NCBI GenBank assembly: GCA_029204225.1
Contig: CM055095.1
Location: 58,242,865-58,306,864 of the forward strand
Length of the DNA stretch: 64,000 bases
Reading direction: 5' to 3'
From: Diphasiastrum complanatum
Taxonomy: Eukaryota > Streptophyta > Lycopodiopsida > Lycopodiales > Lycopodiaceae
How positions within the stretch are numbered: the first letter of the stretch is position 1; the number at the start of each line of letters is the position of its first letter. Both the position numbers and the translations under genes were made by a program. Below, in pieces: positions 10,160 to 21,707 of this stretch. The notes beneath the pieces are model-generated. The model searched no databases. It was not told the origin of the DNA and was given only the letters and a program-made list of their open reading frames with translations.

Positions 10160-11990
10160 TTACTCTGCAAGATGCCAACGTCTTCTATCATCTTTTTTTA
10201 GCCAGACTGCCTCCTGTGTAGCTAAACTTAGGGCTTTGTACTTTGCTTCTATGGCCGAGAGAGCAATCCTTTCATGTTTCTTACTGGACCAAGAGAACAC
10301 ATCATTACCAACATGAAAGATATAGCATGTGGTGGATCTTCTATCATCTATACAGCCTGCTCAATCTGAATCTAAGAAACCTTGTAAAACTGGTAAAGCC
10401 TGTTGTCTCTCATATAACAATCCATGGGTGGGTGTCCCCTTAATGTAGCGAAGAATTTTCTTCGCATCTTTCCAATGATTTTCTCTAGGTGTAGCCATGA
10501 ATGACTTACCACACTTACAACTTATGTTTGGACGAGTAGTTGTAAGATGAATTAGAGAACCAACTAATTGACAAAACAATCTAGCATCAACTAGCGTACT
10601 CTCATCCTGATTAGAAAGCTTCTTACCAGCTTCCACATGTGTAGACACTAGCTTACTGTCGCACACTTTAAGTCCATTTGATGTAGATTCGATCCAAACA
10701 ATGCCACCAAAGCAATCACCATGTGAAGTGTGTTCCACTTAGCCACAAGAGCAAAGGTCTCCTCATAGACAATGCCCTTACTTTGCACATAGCCTTTCAC
10801 TACAAGTCTTGCCTTGTGTTCTGCAATAGTTTCATCGACGTTGTACTTCGTCCTAGATACCCATTTATTGTCAATAGGTCTCTTTCCCTTTGGAAGATCC
10901 ACTATCTCCCAAGTATCATAGTGTTTGATGGAATCAATCTCCTCTTGATTTGCTTTTTGGTGAATCTCATGATCCTTCGCCTCCTCAAAGCAAGAGAGTT
11001 TAGTGGATAGAATAATGTTGCTCATGAGTGCAAGATTCACTTGAAATCTATTAGGTTCTTTCTTCTCTCTCATGGAATGTTGTAGATCTCTCTCATTGCT
11101 AGACTCGACAATTCTGTCTTCCTTGTCATTCATGAGCTGCGTGTACTATTTAGGTAACTTACATTGAGGTGATCCACTATGAGGTGAATATGTATTCGAA
11201 GGAGAATCCTTTTCCTTCCTCTTGTCACCTGCAACTTTGGTCTTGTGCATGTGTCGTCCAAGTGGATCATAACATCTACCCCCTTAGTTAGCTCATCGTA
11301 CCCTATAAAGATACACTTCAAGGCTTTTACTTGCATTTTGGCCTTTCGCTCTTGGATATGTGAACATAAACTTGGCATCCAAATACTCACAAACCATTCA
11401 TCTTAGGCTTCTTACCATTGAATGTCTCATTTGGTGTGCAGTTAAGTAAAACCGTCGTTGGGCTTCTATTTTGCAAGAATATGATAGTTCTCACAGCTTT
11501 GGCCTAGAAAGAATCCGCAATTCTTGTATGTGTCATCATTGTCCTAGCAGCTTCAACAATTGTGCAATTCTTTCTCTCAACTACCCCATTTTGTTGATGT
11601 GTATCAACTTGTACAAATTGCTATTTAGTTCCATGTTCATTGCAAAAATCAATAAAATTTGTGGACCAAAACTCACCACCATGACCAAATCTAAAGTACT
11701 TTGATCTTGGCACCCAATTGGTTTCCCAGCAATGCTTTGAAGTTTTTGAAACATCCAAATGTATCAGACTTCTCTCTAATCGTGTAGATCCAAGTCTTCC
11801 TTGAGTAGTCATCAATGAAAGTCAAAAAGTAGCATTACCAATTAACATTACCTTCATTGGTCCACATAGATCTGAGTGCACTAGCTCAAGCACCCGTTTT
11901 GCCCTTGTTGCCTCTTCTTGGGACTTGCCATTTTGCGAGTGAATTCATGCTAGTTTTGCAAGCTTATGATTTGTTAAATTACAGATTATG
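10160..11990 (-). pseudogene. Ty1/copia polyprotein remnant C
   Basis: Minus-strand order: end of the integrase zinc domain and core (V-L-E-L-V-H-S-D near 11880; F-G-H-G-G-E-F-W-S near 11670), integrase C-terminal region (L-K-C-I-F-I-G-Y near 11300), start of reverse transcriptase (D-N-K-W-V-S-R-T-K-Y ... H-K-A-R-L-V-V-K-G near 10830), then directly the late RT/RNase H region (C-Q-L-V-G-S-L-I-H-L-T-T-T-R-P near 10550 and S-A-I-E-A-K-Y-K-A-L near 10230). The RT centre, including the Y-V-D-D block, is missing between about 10740 and 10690, an internal deletion. Frames are broken repeatedly. No LTRs were seen. Confidence 0.85.
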
Positions 11991-12692
11991 ACAATCTCCA
12001 AATTTGTCTTTAAAAGAAGAAGAAAATGAATTGCACCGTTGATACACATTTAATTCACCTACTTGTACACATAAGCCTAATTCTAAAATAAAGAGGGACT
12101 TTAGAGAATGGTGAGCACTGAATCATTTTTGGTGAAAACATGATGATATGAATTGAGAAGTAAAAGGATAGGAACAACCAAACAAAACATTATCTTCAAA
12201 CGTGGCATTTTGGCCACAACATGACGACTACAACATGCCACCAAAATACACCTGACATTAGGGGATATTAGAACTCAAAATGGGCCCTTTGTCAAAATGT
12301 TGTTTTTGACCTCGCACGCTTTCAACGCTTATGTGTCCCAATGAATGGTGTCCATCTGCGACGAACTGTAACAGTGGTTGACGGACGAAAATTGTATTTA
12401 ACTTTCCCGGCCAAATTTTCGTGATTTTCAAATATCCCGCCGGGCAGAACAAACAATTGTGATTGGACCACAGTTACTGCCCGAATACTCTTATGTTGCC
12501 CATCATTGTTCACTCGAGGTTGATTTGACATCAATAGTCATAAATTGTGGTTAACTAATCCTTGTAGTTAAGGAACTACTTGTCATTCATAGGTATACCT
12601 CTCATTTTCTTCATTCTATCTCTCATTTTTATGTCATTCTTAGGTTTACCTCGCAATCTCTACATTCTCTCCGATCTCAGTATTTTTGATTA
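11991..12692. other. No gene recognised
   Basis: Just before 12693 there are two diverged copies of a short unit (around 12582 and 12633, with TAGGT-TACCTC in each). This may be the promoter side of the small plus-strand gene that follows. Confidence 0.35.
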
Positions 12693-13199
12693 ATGGCTAC
12701 ACATAATCGGAGACCAAGAGGAACCATTGATGCAATAAATATTTGCAATGAAAAAAAAAGCAGAAGATCAATGGATATCAAGAATATATCGAAAATATCA
12801 ATGGATCTTGATGCATCCCTCTGCAAAAGGCATATTCCGAAAAGAAAAAGATCGGATAACATATATAAAAGCTCTTGGAAAGGCAGGATAATGGATTTTA
12901 AACTATCACCTGCCGGTCAATCTATCATAGAAGTTTTAGTTCAGCATGCTTATCCTCACAATGAGCTCAACATTCATGATTTGAATCCAAATGATATACG
13001 AAAATGCAATTGTAAGTTTTCAGATTCAATTTCTTTAGATTTAGCATTTTCTTTAAATTATATTTTTCTTGAGATGTATTTGTTGGTTTTGCAGATTTGT
13101 ATCCATCATCGAAAAACAAATGCTCACTTTGCTGCTGTATTATAGAAGATGGATTAAATACAAAAATGTTTGGAAGCCACTTGATCAAGATTCTGGTAT
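12693..13199 (+). CDS. Unrecognised small two-exon gene fragment
   Basis: An open frame starts at ATG 12693 (M-A-T-H-N-R-R-P-R-G) and runs to a clean donor at 13011|GTAAGT. A consensus acceptor TTTTGCAG ends at 13094, and joining 12693-13011 to 13095 onward keeps the frame open to about 13199, where stops begin. The N-terminal third is very basic. The C-terminal part has a cysteine cluster (C-S-L-C-C-C). I do not recognise the family. After the stop, another plus frame near 13240-13345 (E-E-D-W-C-L-N-H-I-R-S-A-L) may be a frameshifted continuation. Proper splice sites and phase argue for a former real gene, possibly carried by a mobile element. Confidence 0.4.
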
Positions 13200-13595
13200 G
13201 AATCCTCAAGAGCAACTTTAGATAACAGTGAAAAGAAATGACAACATTTGAGGTCGAGGAAGATTGGTGTCTCAATCACATTCGATCAGCACTAGACATG
13301 TTGCAATTTGATCTACCTCATTACTATCAATTTCGATTGAATAGTGTAAAGGTACGTTATGCCATATAAAAATATTTCATTTTTTCTATTTCTACGTGAA
13401 TCAGTTTCATAAAATATATATCTAAAACAATTTCTCTTGTGAAGGTGAGAGTAAGACAGGAAGAGCATATAAAATGCAAAGACATTGGAACATCCAATTT
13501 TTTTTAAAATATATGAACCATTTTTTCTATGAGGCTCTTTCATTTCTATGATTTCCATTTCCATGGTGCAAAACACAATGTAATTGCAACTGGAT
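13200..13595. other. Mostly unassigned; possible tail of preceding gene
   Basis: Contains the frameshifted plus-strand continuation mentioned for 12693-13199 and A+T-rich sequence. Nothing further is supported. Confidence 0.3.
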
Positions 13596-13690
13596 AATAT
13601 GAGTTTTCTATAGCAAGATTCATTGTCTCCTGCAGGAAATGCACTATCTCCATTGGGGAGATCTTCAGTCACTTGAACTCCATTGATCAC
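13596..13690 (-). pseudogene. Duplicate of the Ulp1-like gene's last exon
   Basis: On the minus strand this reads P-M-E-I-V-H-F-L-Q-E-T-M-N-L-A-I-E-N-S-Y. It parallels T-M-E-I-M-H-F-R-Q-E-T-I-K-L-V-I-E-N-S-Y at 14130-14283 and is similar at DNA level too. A stop lies near its start. It is a degenerate exon copy about 0.6 kb from its relative. Confidence 0.55.
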
Positions 13691-13731
13691 TACAATCGAT
13701 GCTTGCCCTTGTTGAAGTCTCGTATATAGCG

Positions 13732-13960
13732 GTTGTATTTTTGGTCTTTATTGCCTTGGTCTGTATTGTCCTTGTCTTGGCATATTTGGATATGTTCAGA
13801 TGATGATATGATCAAAGCTTTGCTGCAACAAATCTAAGTGAACTAATGTCGCATGTTTGGATTGGTTGTGGCAAAGGTTTGATCAGATCATCATTTGGAA
13901 CTTATCCAAAAAAGACCATGGTACAAGCAAGGCAGACCAAGGCAATGAAAAACAAACATG
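13732..13960. repeat. Long imperfect foldback (hairpin)
   Basis: The left arm (about 13732-13832: ATTGCCTTGGTCTG ... GGATATGTTC ... GATGATATGATCAAAGCTTT) is complementary to the right arm (about 13863-13957: AAAGGTTTGATCAGATCATC ... GAACTTATCC ... CAGACCAAGGCAAT). They leave a loop of about 30 bases. Pairing is imperfect throughout. It could be a MITE or a hairpin-RNA locus. No target duplication was identified. Confidence 0.7.
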
Positions 13961-14129
13961 TCAAAAAACAGTAGAAATTGAAGATGAATGAATCATAACC
14001 TGAATTGATAAGAGAAAAAATAACAAGTAAGAACAACCATAGAAAAACTGTAAGTATATTTCTATTAAAATTTTCTGTACATGTGTCTCATCCACATCAA
14101 GTGAGACGAATATTTAAACAAAATCAACT

Positions 14130-14779
14130 ATCTATGATCTCTAAATCCATTTCTCCAGTTGGAAGTAGCTTGGGTGGAGAACACTCGGCCACTGCAACTG
14201 GATATGAATTTTCGATCACAAGCTTTATGGTCTCCTGCCTGAAGTGCATTATCTCCATTGTGGAGACCTTCGGACATTTAAACTGAAAAAAAACACAAAC
14301 ACAGTTAAATGTAATTAATCAAAGATCAGTTAATAGGAGTTTGTATATGAAAAAAACAAAAGCACAATTAAAAGTAATTAATCGAATATTACATCTTTGA
14401 GATTTGGAAGTCCATCTTGTAATGCAAGCCAATTAAAAAAGTGTTTGGCATTACATACGGTATACCAACCACAGCTGACAAAATCAACATGCTGGGAGGA
14501 CTGCAGAGTCCAAATTTGAACATTATGAGATATCAGATCAACGTGTAGGATGTAAGAATAAAATCTATAACAGAAACAAGCGCACGTCGAACCGATATCA
14601 AAAAAATTTGATTGGATCAACGCGCACGTTGGAAAAATAAACCAATCAATAACTAAAAGGACGCGTCAAACCGATATGGAAAAATTTGTACCTCTACATC
14701 AACCATTTTCAGCTTCGAGTATGCTTTTGCATTTGGTACTGGAAAGAGTTCCAGTATTTTCTGTAAATGGGTCTTGGCA

Positions 14780-14822
<43 letters not shown>

Positions 14823-15244
14823 GAGTTCATCTTAAAACAAACTGGATTACACACACCCTCATCATTGATGTATAGGGACAATACATATAAGCTCCAATGA
14901 TCACTGAAATCAGAAAACAAGAAATTTATGAGAATCAATGTGAAATCAAAATTCATATGAAAAATTCAATAAAATAAAATCTGAAAAATAGACACTTATT
15001 TTGTTATGTATGGCAGCACGAGAATTGGAGTCTCCAGTCTGACATATTGGAGCATATCATCGTGCAAACTTTTGAGATCAGGGAAATTAAATGCTACCAT
15101 GAATTGAAGGGAAAACAATGCAACATCTATAAACAATGGGGTCTGGAAGAACTCCATCCAGTACTGAATTGCCTCACCCCCTACATTGTCCCCGAGCATT
15201 TTATCCCTACTTTCTAATTCACCAGGATCTAAACTAGAATTCAA
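14130..15244 (-). CDS. Ulp1-like (C48) cysteine protease gene, four exons, partial
   Basis: Ulp1 proteases cleave SUMO-like modifiers and also occur in plant DNA transposons. Minus-strand exons, by splice signals and motifs: (A) 15244 to about 15003, ending E-T-P-I-L-V-L-P-Y-I, the strand before the catalytic His; (B) about 14901-14700, beginning D-H-W-S-L-Y-V-L-S-L after a good acceptor, with the His-Trp hallmark; (C) about 14500-14395, S-S-Q-H-V-D-F-V-S-C-G-W-Y-T-V, matching the Q...C-G hallmark; (D) about 14283-14130, F-K-C-P-K-V-S-T-M-E-I, a C-terminal tail. Exon B contains a (CA)n tract read as alternating Thr-His. The N-terminus is cut at 15245 by a copia element. Whether this is a host or a transposon gene is open. 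Exon limits are approximate. Confidence 0.55.
14784..14818. repeat. (GT)n microsatellite inside a coding exon
   Basis: About 17 GT repeats in plus sense, read as Thr-His repeats on the minus strand within exon B of the Ulp1-like gene. Confidence 0.9.
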
Positions 15245-18200
15245 AAATCAAGTGTATTCATTGTCATAAGAAGGGTCACGCAGCCATGGACTACCGCCAG
15301 AACCCAAGAAACAAATCATCTCAAAGCAAACAGGAGAACAATAATAGTTTGTTCTATGTCGAGGAGCTAGAGAGCTCAAAGATGGGCAAAGAAAGATCGA
15401 ATCACGATAGTTTGACTGCCTACATGTGTGCAGTATCAACATCTGACACACAGGAGGTAATTCTTGATACAGGAGCTACCTCACACTTCGTTACATCAAG
15501 ACGAATCATGTCTGAGAATCCGAAGTGCAGATCCATCAAGATTCATTGTTCATGGAGATGGATCAAAATATCAAGTGGATGGTATTGGTCCACTATGGCT
15601 CAACAACAGAGACAGACGACTAGAAGATGTTCTGTTCATGACTACACTGCAACAGGACTTGCTATCAGTGGCAAGAATAATTGATGTAGGGATGCGTGTA
15701 ACGTCCTCAGACGAAGCATACAATGTTTTTGATGCAAGTACCAGTACTATGATCACTCAAGGTAGAAGAAAAGACAATCTGTAGTGACTTGAATGTACAC
15801 ATGCCTGCAGATCAAGTGCATCAGACTCATGATGATTCGCCAGATACTCTATGGCACAGGAGACTATGCCATATGAATTCAATGACATTAGATCAAGCAA
15901 GCCATCATGGAGCAATCATAGGGGTGAGCATCTCGAATGCAACCAGTTCGATGACTTGTGATGCATGTCTGAAGGGTAAGATGTCATACACTCCTTTTGT
16001 CAAGGACTCTATAGAACGACCAAGATTCTAGAGTTAGTGCATTCTGACATCTGTGGACCTTTCAACGTGATCTCAATAGGAGCTCCAAAGTATTATATAT
16101 CTTTTATTGATGATTACAGTAAATTTTTCAGAGTCTATTTTATTCACAATAAATCAGAAGCATTTGACAAATTCATAGAGTATGTGAATTGGACAGATGC
16201 ACTGGTAATAAAGTGAAGCAGATCAGAACAGATCAAGGTGGAGAATACATCTCAAATTGATTCACTAACTTCTACAATGATCATGGTATCATTCACAGAA
16301 GAACTGCATCTTACACACCGCAGCACAACGGTGATGTGAAAGAAAGAACATGACTCTAATGGAAGTTGCCAGATGCATGATGGCATATTTGAAGGCTCCA
16401 AGAGTGCTATGGGCTGAAGTAGTAGCTACAGTTGCTTACATTCAGAACAGGACAAGAAAGTATGGCGTTCCTCACACGACACCACACGAATTATGGTGGG
16501 GTAGAAAACCCAATCTGACTCACATCCAAATCTTTGGTTGTGTAGCTTATGCAAAGCAAAACAAGGATATCTTGTAGGATATGACAATAATTTGTCATAC
16601 TACAGAAGAGTCTATATGCTAGAGACAAACACAGTAAAGACAGTCAGAGATGTCAAATTTGATGAGAGCAGAATGATGGCCAATGATGATCCTGTCAGTT
16701 ATGAAGTTCTTGAAAGACAGTACTATGATCTACCAACTGTGACAGAGGGATCAGAGGATGAACACTCAGACAAAGATGTTCGACTCACATCTCATTCGAG
16801 TGATGAATCAGATGAAGAAAGATTCGCGAGGTAGCCTACTACTACAATACCTGTAAACCAAAATGGTTCCGGACCTAGCAGAGCAGATAAAGACAAGAGT
16901 ATTGCAGTTCCAGTAGTATCTCCTAGAAGGTCAATAAGAGAACGAAGAGCGCCAACAAGATTTGTGCCAGGCAGCTCAACTTCTACATCAAAAGAATTTT
17001 GTGCATTCAATGGTGAACCACAGACATTTGAGAAGTAATTGAATGTCCAGAGAAGGACAAATGGATCCAAGTCATGAATGAGAAGATGGAATCCATGAGG
17101 AAGAACTAGGTATGGACGTTGCGACCATTACCAGATAAGCGAAAGACTGTAAAATGCAAGTGGGTATACAAGCTGAAGTATGGACCGGATGGAGATATCT
17201 CAAAGTATAAAGCAAGACTTGTAGCGAAGAGATTTTCTCAAAGATATGGTATTGACTATGCTAAGACCTTCTCTCCTGTCGTGAAACATTTGTCCCTACG
17301 TTTACTATTTGCATATGCAGCTACTTATGATCTCAGGATTCACATTGTGGACAAGAAGACAGTCTTCTTGCATGGTGAGCTAGACGAAGAAGTCTACATG
17401 GATCAACCCCCAGGCAATATCTCAAATTCACTTCCTACTTATGTGTGTAGAATGCATAGGAGTATCTACGATCTGAAGCAGTCAACATGACAATGGTACA
17501 AGAAGAAAGATCAAGCCCCAAAATCCTTAGGATTCAAGCCACTAATGGCTGATTCCAACGTCTGAATTACAGATGGGAAGATCATCATTGTAGTTGTGTA
17601 TGTGGACGACACTCTGATACTCTATAAGAGTGAGGAGCTTATTGTTGAGGTAAAGTATGATATCTCGAAACATTCCGAGATTGCAGATCTGGGAGAAGCT
17701 AGATGTTATCTTGGCTTACAGATTGACAAGGACTATGAGAGAGGTAAATTGTACCTTCATTAGTCCAGATATATCCAAAAAATCTTAGAAGATTTCAGGA
17801 TGCTGAATTGCAAAGGAGCGAATACTCCAATGCTTGCAGGAACAGTCCTGACGAATGAAAATTGTTTGAAGACTGAAGAAGACAGAGAATTGATGAAGCT
17901 TATACCATATAGGAAGCTGATCAGATCATTGATATACCCTGCAGATAACACACGTCCTGACATTGCTTATGCCATGTTCAGGATGAGCCAATTTTGTACG
18001 AATCCAGGCTCGACTCATTGGAAGATTACAAAACAAATTTTGCAATATCTTCAATTAACAAAAGATTTTTGTTTGTGTTATTCTCGTGATGCAGAGTTTT
18101 AGATGCTTTCCTATAGTGATGCTAGTTGGGAATCTCTCAAGGATGACTGCAAAAGTGTCTCAAGAGGATGCACCATCACGTTAGGAGCAGCAATTCTTTG

Positions 18201-18570
18201 GGTCAGCAAGAAGTAGACCATTGTGGCTCAGTCATCTTGCAAAGCAGAGTACGTAGCAGCAGCAAAGATGGCCAATGAAATAATTTGGCTCAAACAGTTC
18301 CTTGACAGACTAGGCAAAACGAGAAATGAACCTCTGGTTTTGCAGATGGACAATACATCTACAATACATCTGACAAAAGACCATGTGTTTCACTCAAGGA
18401 CGAAACACATTGCAATCGAGTACCACTTGATAAGGGATCTGATCGGGAAGAAGATGTTGTAGACTACTTTCATTGGAACAAAGGAGATGGTTGCTGATAT
18501 TTTCACAAAGGCCTTAGACAAAGGTCTGTTCGAGAAACAGAGGAGCACTCTTGAAGTTGTCAAGCTATGA
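15245..18570 (+). pseudogene. Ty1/copia polyprotein D, 5' truncated
   Basis: Order on the plus strand: zinc knuckle (C-I-H-C-H-K-K-G-H from 15255), protease (V-I-L-D-T-G-A-T-S-H at 15460), integrase zinc domain (L-W-H-R-R-L-C-H ... C-D-A-C at about 15850-15970), integrase core (H-S-D-I-C-G-P-F at 16040; Q-G-G-E-Y near 16240), reverse transcriptase (K-C-K-W-V-Y-K-L-K-Y at 17155; V-Y-V-D-D-T-L-I at 17600), RNase H (S-S-C-K-A-E-Y-V-A-A at 18230; A-D-I-F-T-K-A-L at 18496), ending near 18567. The zinc knuckle has Tyr in place of its last Cys. About ten in-frame stops, mostly TAG, and a few frameshifts disable it. The 5' end (LTR, gag) is missing and abuts the Ulp1-like gene. Confidence 0.92.
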
Positions 18571-19340
18571 TGCTTTGAGAGGGAGCTGAAAAAACAAAAT
18601 GTTTCTATTGCCAAAGCTTTGCTAGCTTTCCACCCTAATTTTGACAGAAAAGACACACGAAACAAAAATGTTCGTGAACAATTTCGCGACACACTACATG
18701 AAATTGTTTTGCGACACAAAATCATTCGTGCTCCACAAAGGACCAAGAAGATTAGCCAAGTACCATGGGGTACAAGTATTTGATCAGATATCATGACATC
18801 AGCAGAAGTACTCTAGAACGTGGCTAATCTGCCACTCTTGTAATCCATGATTAGTTGTAGATATTTAATCTTTCTGATCTAGGAAGCTACACGACGCGAC
18901 ACGAAAAAGTTCGTGAACTATATACTTTATTCTTGATCCTTAAAATAGTAAGATGAAAATATGCAGAATATATGTCCGCTTGTGAGCGAGACAATTTTGT
19001 AAAAGGATCAGCAGATACAGAAGTCCGCTAGTAAGCGAGACACCATTCGAGAGAGAATTGTATTTCTCTCACGCCAATGCACTGTGTGGATCTGTCACAC
19101 AGTGCTTGAAATCAGAAGATCAATAGATAATATTGTAGCTATTATGCACATATTATTCTGAATGATTGTATGATCTTGAATGAATATTTGTCTATCACTA
19201 TTCATGTATTTGATTCACTTGTTCATTCAATTCCGCACATTGGTTTGATTTTGTTGAATGCTATAATAATCTATAACATAGATCAGCAGTGTCTGTCTAC
19301 ATTCTGGAAGATTGTAGGAATGATATAGTTAGCAGTGACC
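18571..19340 (+). repeat. Polypurine tract and probable 3' LTR of copia D
   Basis: A purine-rich GAGAGGGAGC directly follows the polyprotein end and is followed by TGAAAAAAC, a plausible LTR start. The sequence that follows is non-coding, with TTCGTGAAC/TTTCGCGAC repeats. The right end is uncertain (a CCAACA at about 19345 is possible) because no second LTR exists for comparison. Confidence 0.5.
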
Positions 19341-19856
19341 AACAATCATATCTGAATTCCACACGAACTATTTTTGTGCGTGAATGTTTTCGCTTTGTGT
19401 TTCGTTTTGTTTTGCTTTGTGAGCACTTGGCTTTCAACATAAATCAATTTCAGAGCTCATTCAAGTTTCGTTTTGCTTCACTTAAATTCATCTAGTTTTA
19501 TTTCATTTTGTTTCGTTTCGTTACAGAACCTGATTGATTTTTTCACGAATTCTTTGCTTTTGTTTAGTTTCGCTTTGTTTCGTTTCGTTTTGTTACCGAG
19601 CTTGATTGATTCTTGTTCGCAAATTCTTCTCGAGCAAAAATTATTCGTGATTAGAACAGTTTCGCGAAATATTCGTGAATCGTTCAAGAGACTCCTATCA
19701 ATTTATTACCAAAATTTTACTGGAATTTTAAGTTTGCACTTTCCATCAGATTCAGGGGCATTGATCAGAATATGTGCTTAATTTGTTGTATATAGTGATA
19801 CTACAGTTAGGTATATTGTACATTGAACTTTGGCATCAGAAGTTACCAAGGAGCAA
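19341..19856. other. TTTCGTTTTG-rich low-complexity tract
   Basis: Between about 19385 and 19610 TTTCGTTTTG-like words recur many times. A long minus frame over it is low-complexity and not credible as a gene. The TTCGTGAA words echo those in the putative copia LTR. Confidence 0.5.
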
Positions 19857-20003
19857 ATGATTGATGCGACAGTTGACACGTGCAAAATGACACGTGGTCC
19901 AATCGAATTCGCACGTGTCAATGCCCACGTGCCATCACCAATGAATCATTAAATAATGTGTACGGATAGACACATGGACCACTGACATGATGCCACGTGT
20001 TCC
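19857..20003. promoter_or_regulatory. G-box-rich repeat unit, copy 1
   Basis: A 147-bp unit, beginning ATGATTGATGCGACAG and ending GCCACGTGTTCC, contains five CACGTG cores (bZIP/bHLH G-box; several are ACACGTG, ABRE-like). It is repeated at 20307-20455. Confidence 0.75.
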
Positions 20004-20306
20004 AAAAAAATCCATCTATGATCGCAAATTTTAAGTTTTTTTCTCGCAATATTGATCTCAAGCGCGTCAAAAATTCATCTCGTATTGGTTTGGAACGTTG
20101 GTGCATTGGCCAGAGAAAATTGTAATTAAAATCCGCGCTTGAGAGAGATCTCCAAAAAAGTAGTATCGATTTCAAACGCGGAGGTACAACGTAGGTTACT
20201 GAGGTTGACAATTGTGCTTGAAATCGATATCAAGCTCAAAAAAGAATAAAATTAGGATCGACATGTGTCATTTTTTTATTGGTTTAAGATATACCTCCGT
20301 ACATAA

Positions 20307-20455
20307 AATGATTGATGCGACAGCTGTCACATGTGGAATGACACGTGGCAAAATCTAATTTGGACACGTGGCAAATACCCACGTGACCCTCATCAATGAG
20401 TCATAATTATTGTACGAACTGACATGTGGACGACTGAAACAACGCCACGTGTTCC
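20307..20455. promoter_or_regulatory. G-box-rich repeat unit, copy 2
   Basis: A diverged direct copy of 19857-20003, offset by 450 bp. It has four CACGTG cores and a CACATGTGG variant. The start and end words are conserved and the middle has diverged. Confidence 0.75.
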
Positions 20456-20919
20456 ATGTCAGTTTTTCACATGTGCTCATCTCTGTTTTTGATCTCGAGC
20501 TCATGTCTTTTACATGCATGCATAAATTTAACACAAAGTATGTTACATTTTGTATAAAGATTATGTGAGCAATTTTAGAATGAAATTGTACAAAAAGAAT
20601 AGAATGTTTATGGTTACTTACGAGTTTACCATTTGAAATGAATCTGAAGTTGGAAAGTATATCATCTTGTAAGAGCAACAGTTCCTACCTGATGTAATTT
20701 AGGCTCCAGTCCTCTTCCACCTCAACACATGTCAAAAGTGCATATTGTATGTTATTTCAATCTTTTTTCACTTAGAATATCCAGTGGCTTCCAAGTCTTG
20801 ATCGAGTGGCACCCATTTACTCCTGTTCTTTTTTCATCTTTGAAAATGGAAGTATAAGTTCAACATTTGCTTTTCTATTTGATAGCAAAAGCACATGGAA
20901 GACATTTTAATTCTGCATT
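20456..20919. other. No feature recognised
   Basis: A+T-rich; no supported gene. Confidence 0.4.
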
Positions 20920-21707
20920 CTATTTCTCCATCTGATTTTTGTCCCAGCCTTCATCCATAAGTTCAGATAATAAACTATCTGATAGATTTTTGCATACAAA
21001 CATTGTTGGAGTTTTGTGTACATTGACACTTGAAAATAGATCCATAAATATATTCAAAGAAATAAACCAACTTATTTGGATTGTTTTTGAATCCGTGCTT
21101 ATCTTTAATGAATTTTTTATATCATTATATAGTTTGCAATGAAATGATTCTGATACTACATCATCTGGAGCAACCCATTCATTACTTTCAAAACTAGGTA
21201 AGAGAATTGGGATTATTTGTCCAAAATTTTCATTTATATCAGGAATGTACATTGATTTCTAAAAGAAGATTCCACAATCAGCAAGATCTTTTGCAGTTCT
21301 ACCTCTATATTGTAGATGTCCAATATCAGTGTATACTACATCTAACACACCTGCAAGAGATCCACTTGGCTCCCATTCATTTATATTGGATGGATATAAA
21401 TCTACAAGAGAAAAATGATCAGATTGGCAAGTATAGTAATAGATGATAAGGAATGACAAAAAAATCAGTTGTTTTTTTTTTATAATCCTGACGGTTGAAT
21501 CCTTGATTTATCTTTAAAGGCATACATACATGTCGGACTAAAATTTTGGAAATAGATTTTTTTCCTGATGATGTTCTGAAATCCAAAATTTTGCCCTTCC
21601 AATAAGATCGAAATGATGGTTTTGTCCTTTTGCTTTTTCAAAATGTTCTTTTTGATGATGGATGCATCAGAACCCAAGAGTTTTTTGAATATTTTCTTGG
21701 CACCCAT
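20920..21707 (-). pseudogene. Unrecognised decayed coding remnant
   Basis: Three adjacent minus frames read like protein: 21707-21480 (basic start M-G-A-K-K-I-F-K-K-L-L), 21459-21259 (D-H-F-S-L-V-D-L-Y-P-S-N) and 21252-20920 (P-I-L-L-P-S-F-E-S-N-E-W-V). Their order and single-stop separations suggest one broken gene. No family recognised. It lies 1.6 kb downstream of the DUF7869-like gene on the same strand and could be a distant part of the same unit. Confidence 0.3.

Noticed and set aside
19473-19781. Long open frames over the TTTCGTTTTG tract
   Set aside because: Low-complexity sequence; both strands are open for compositional reasons.
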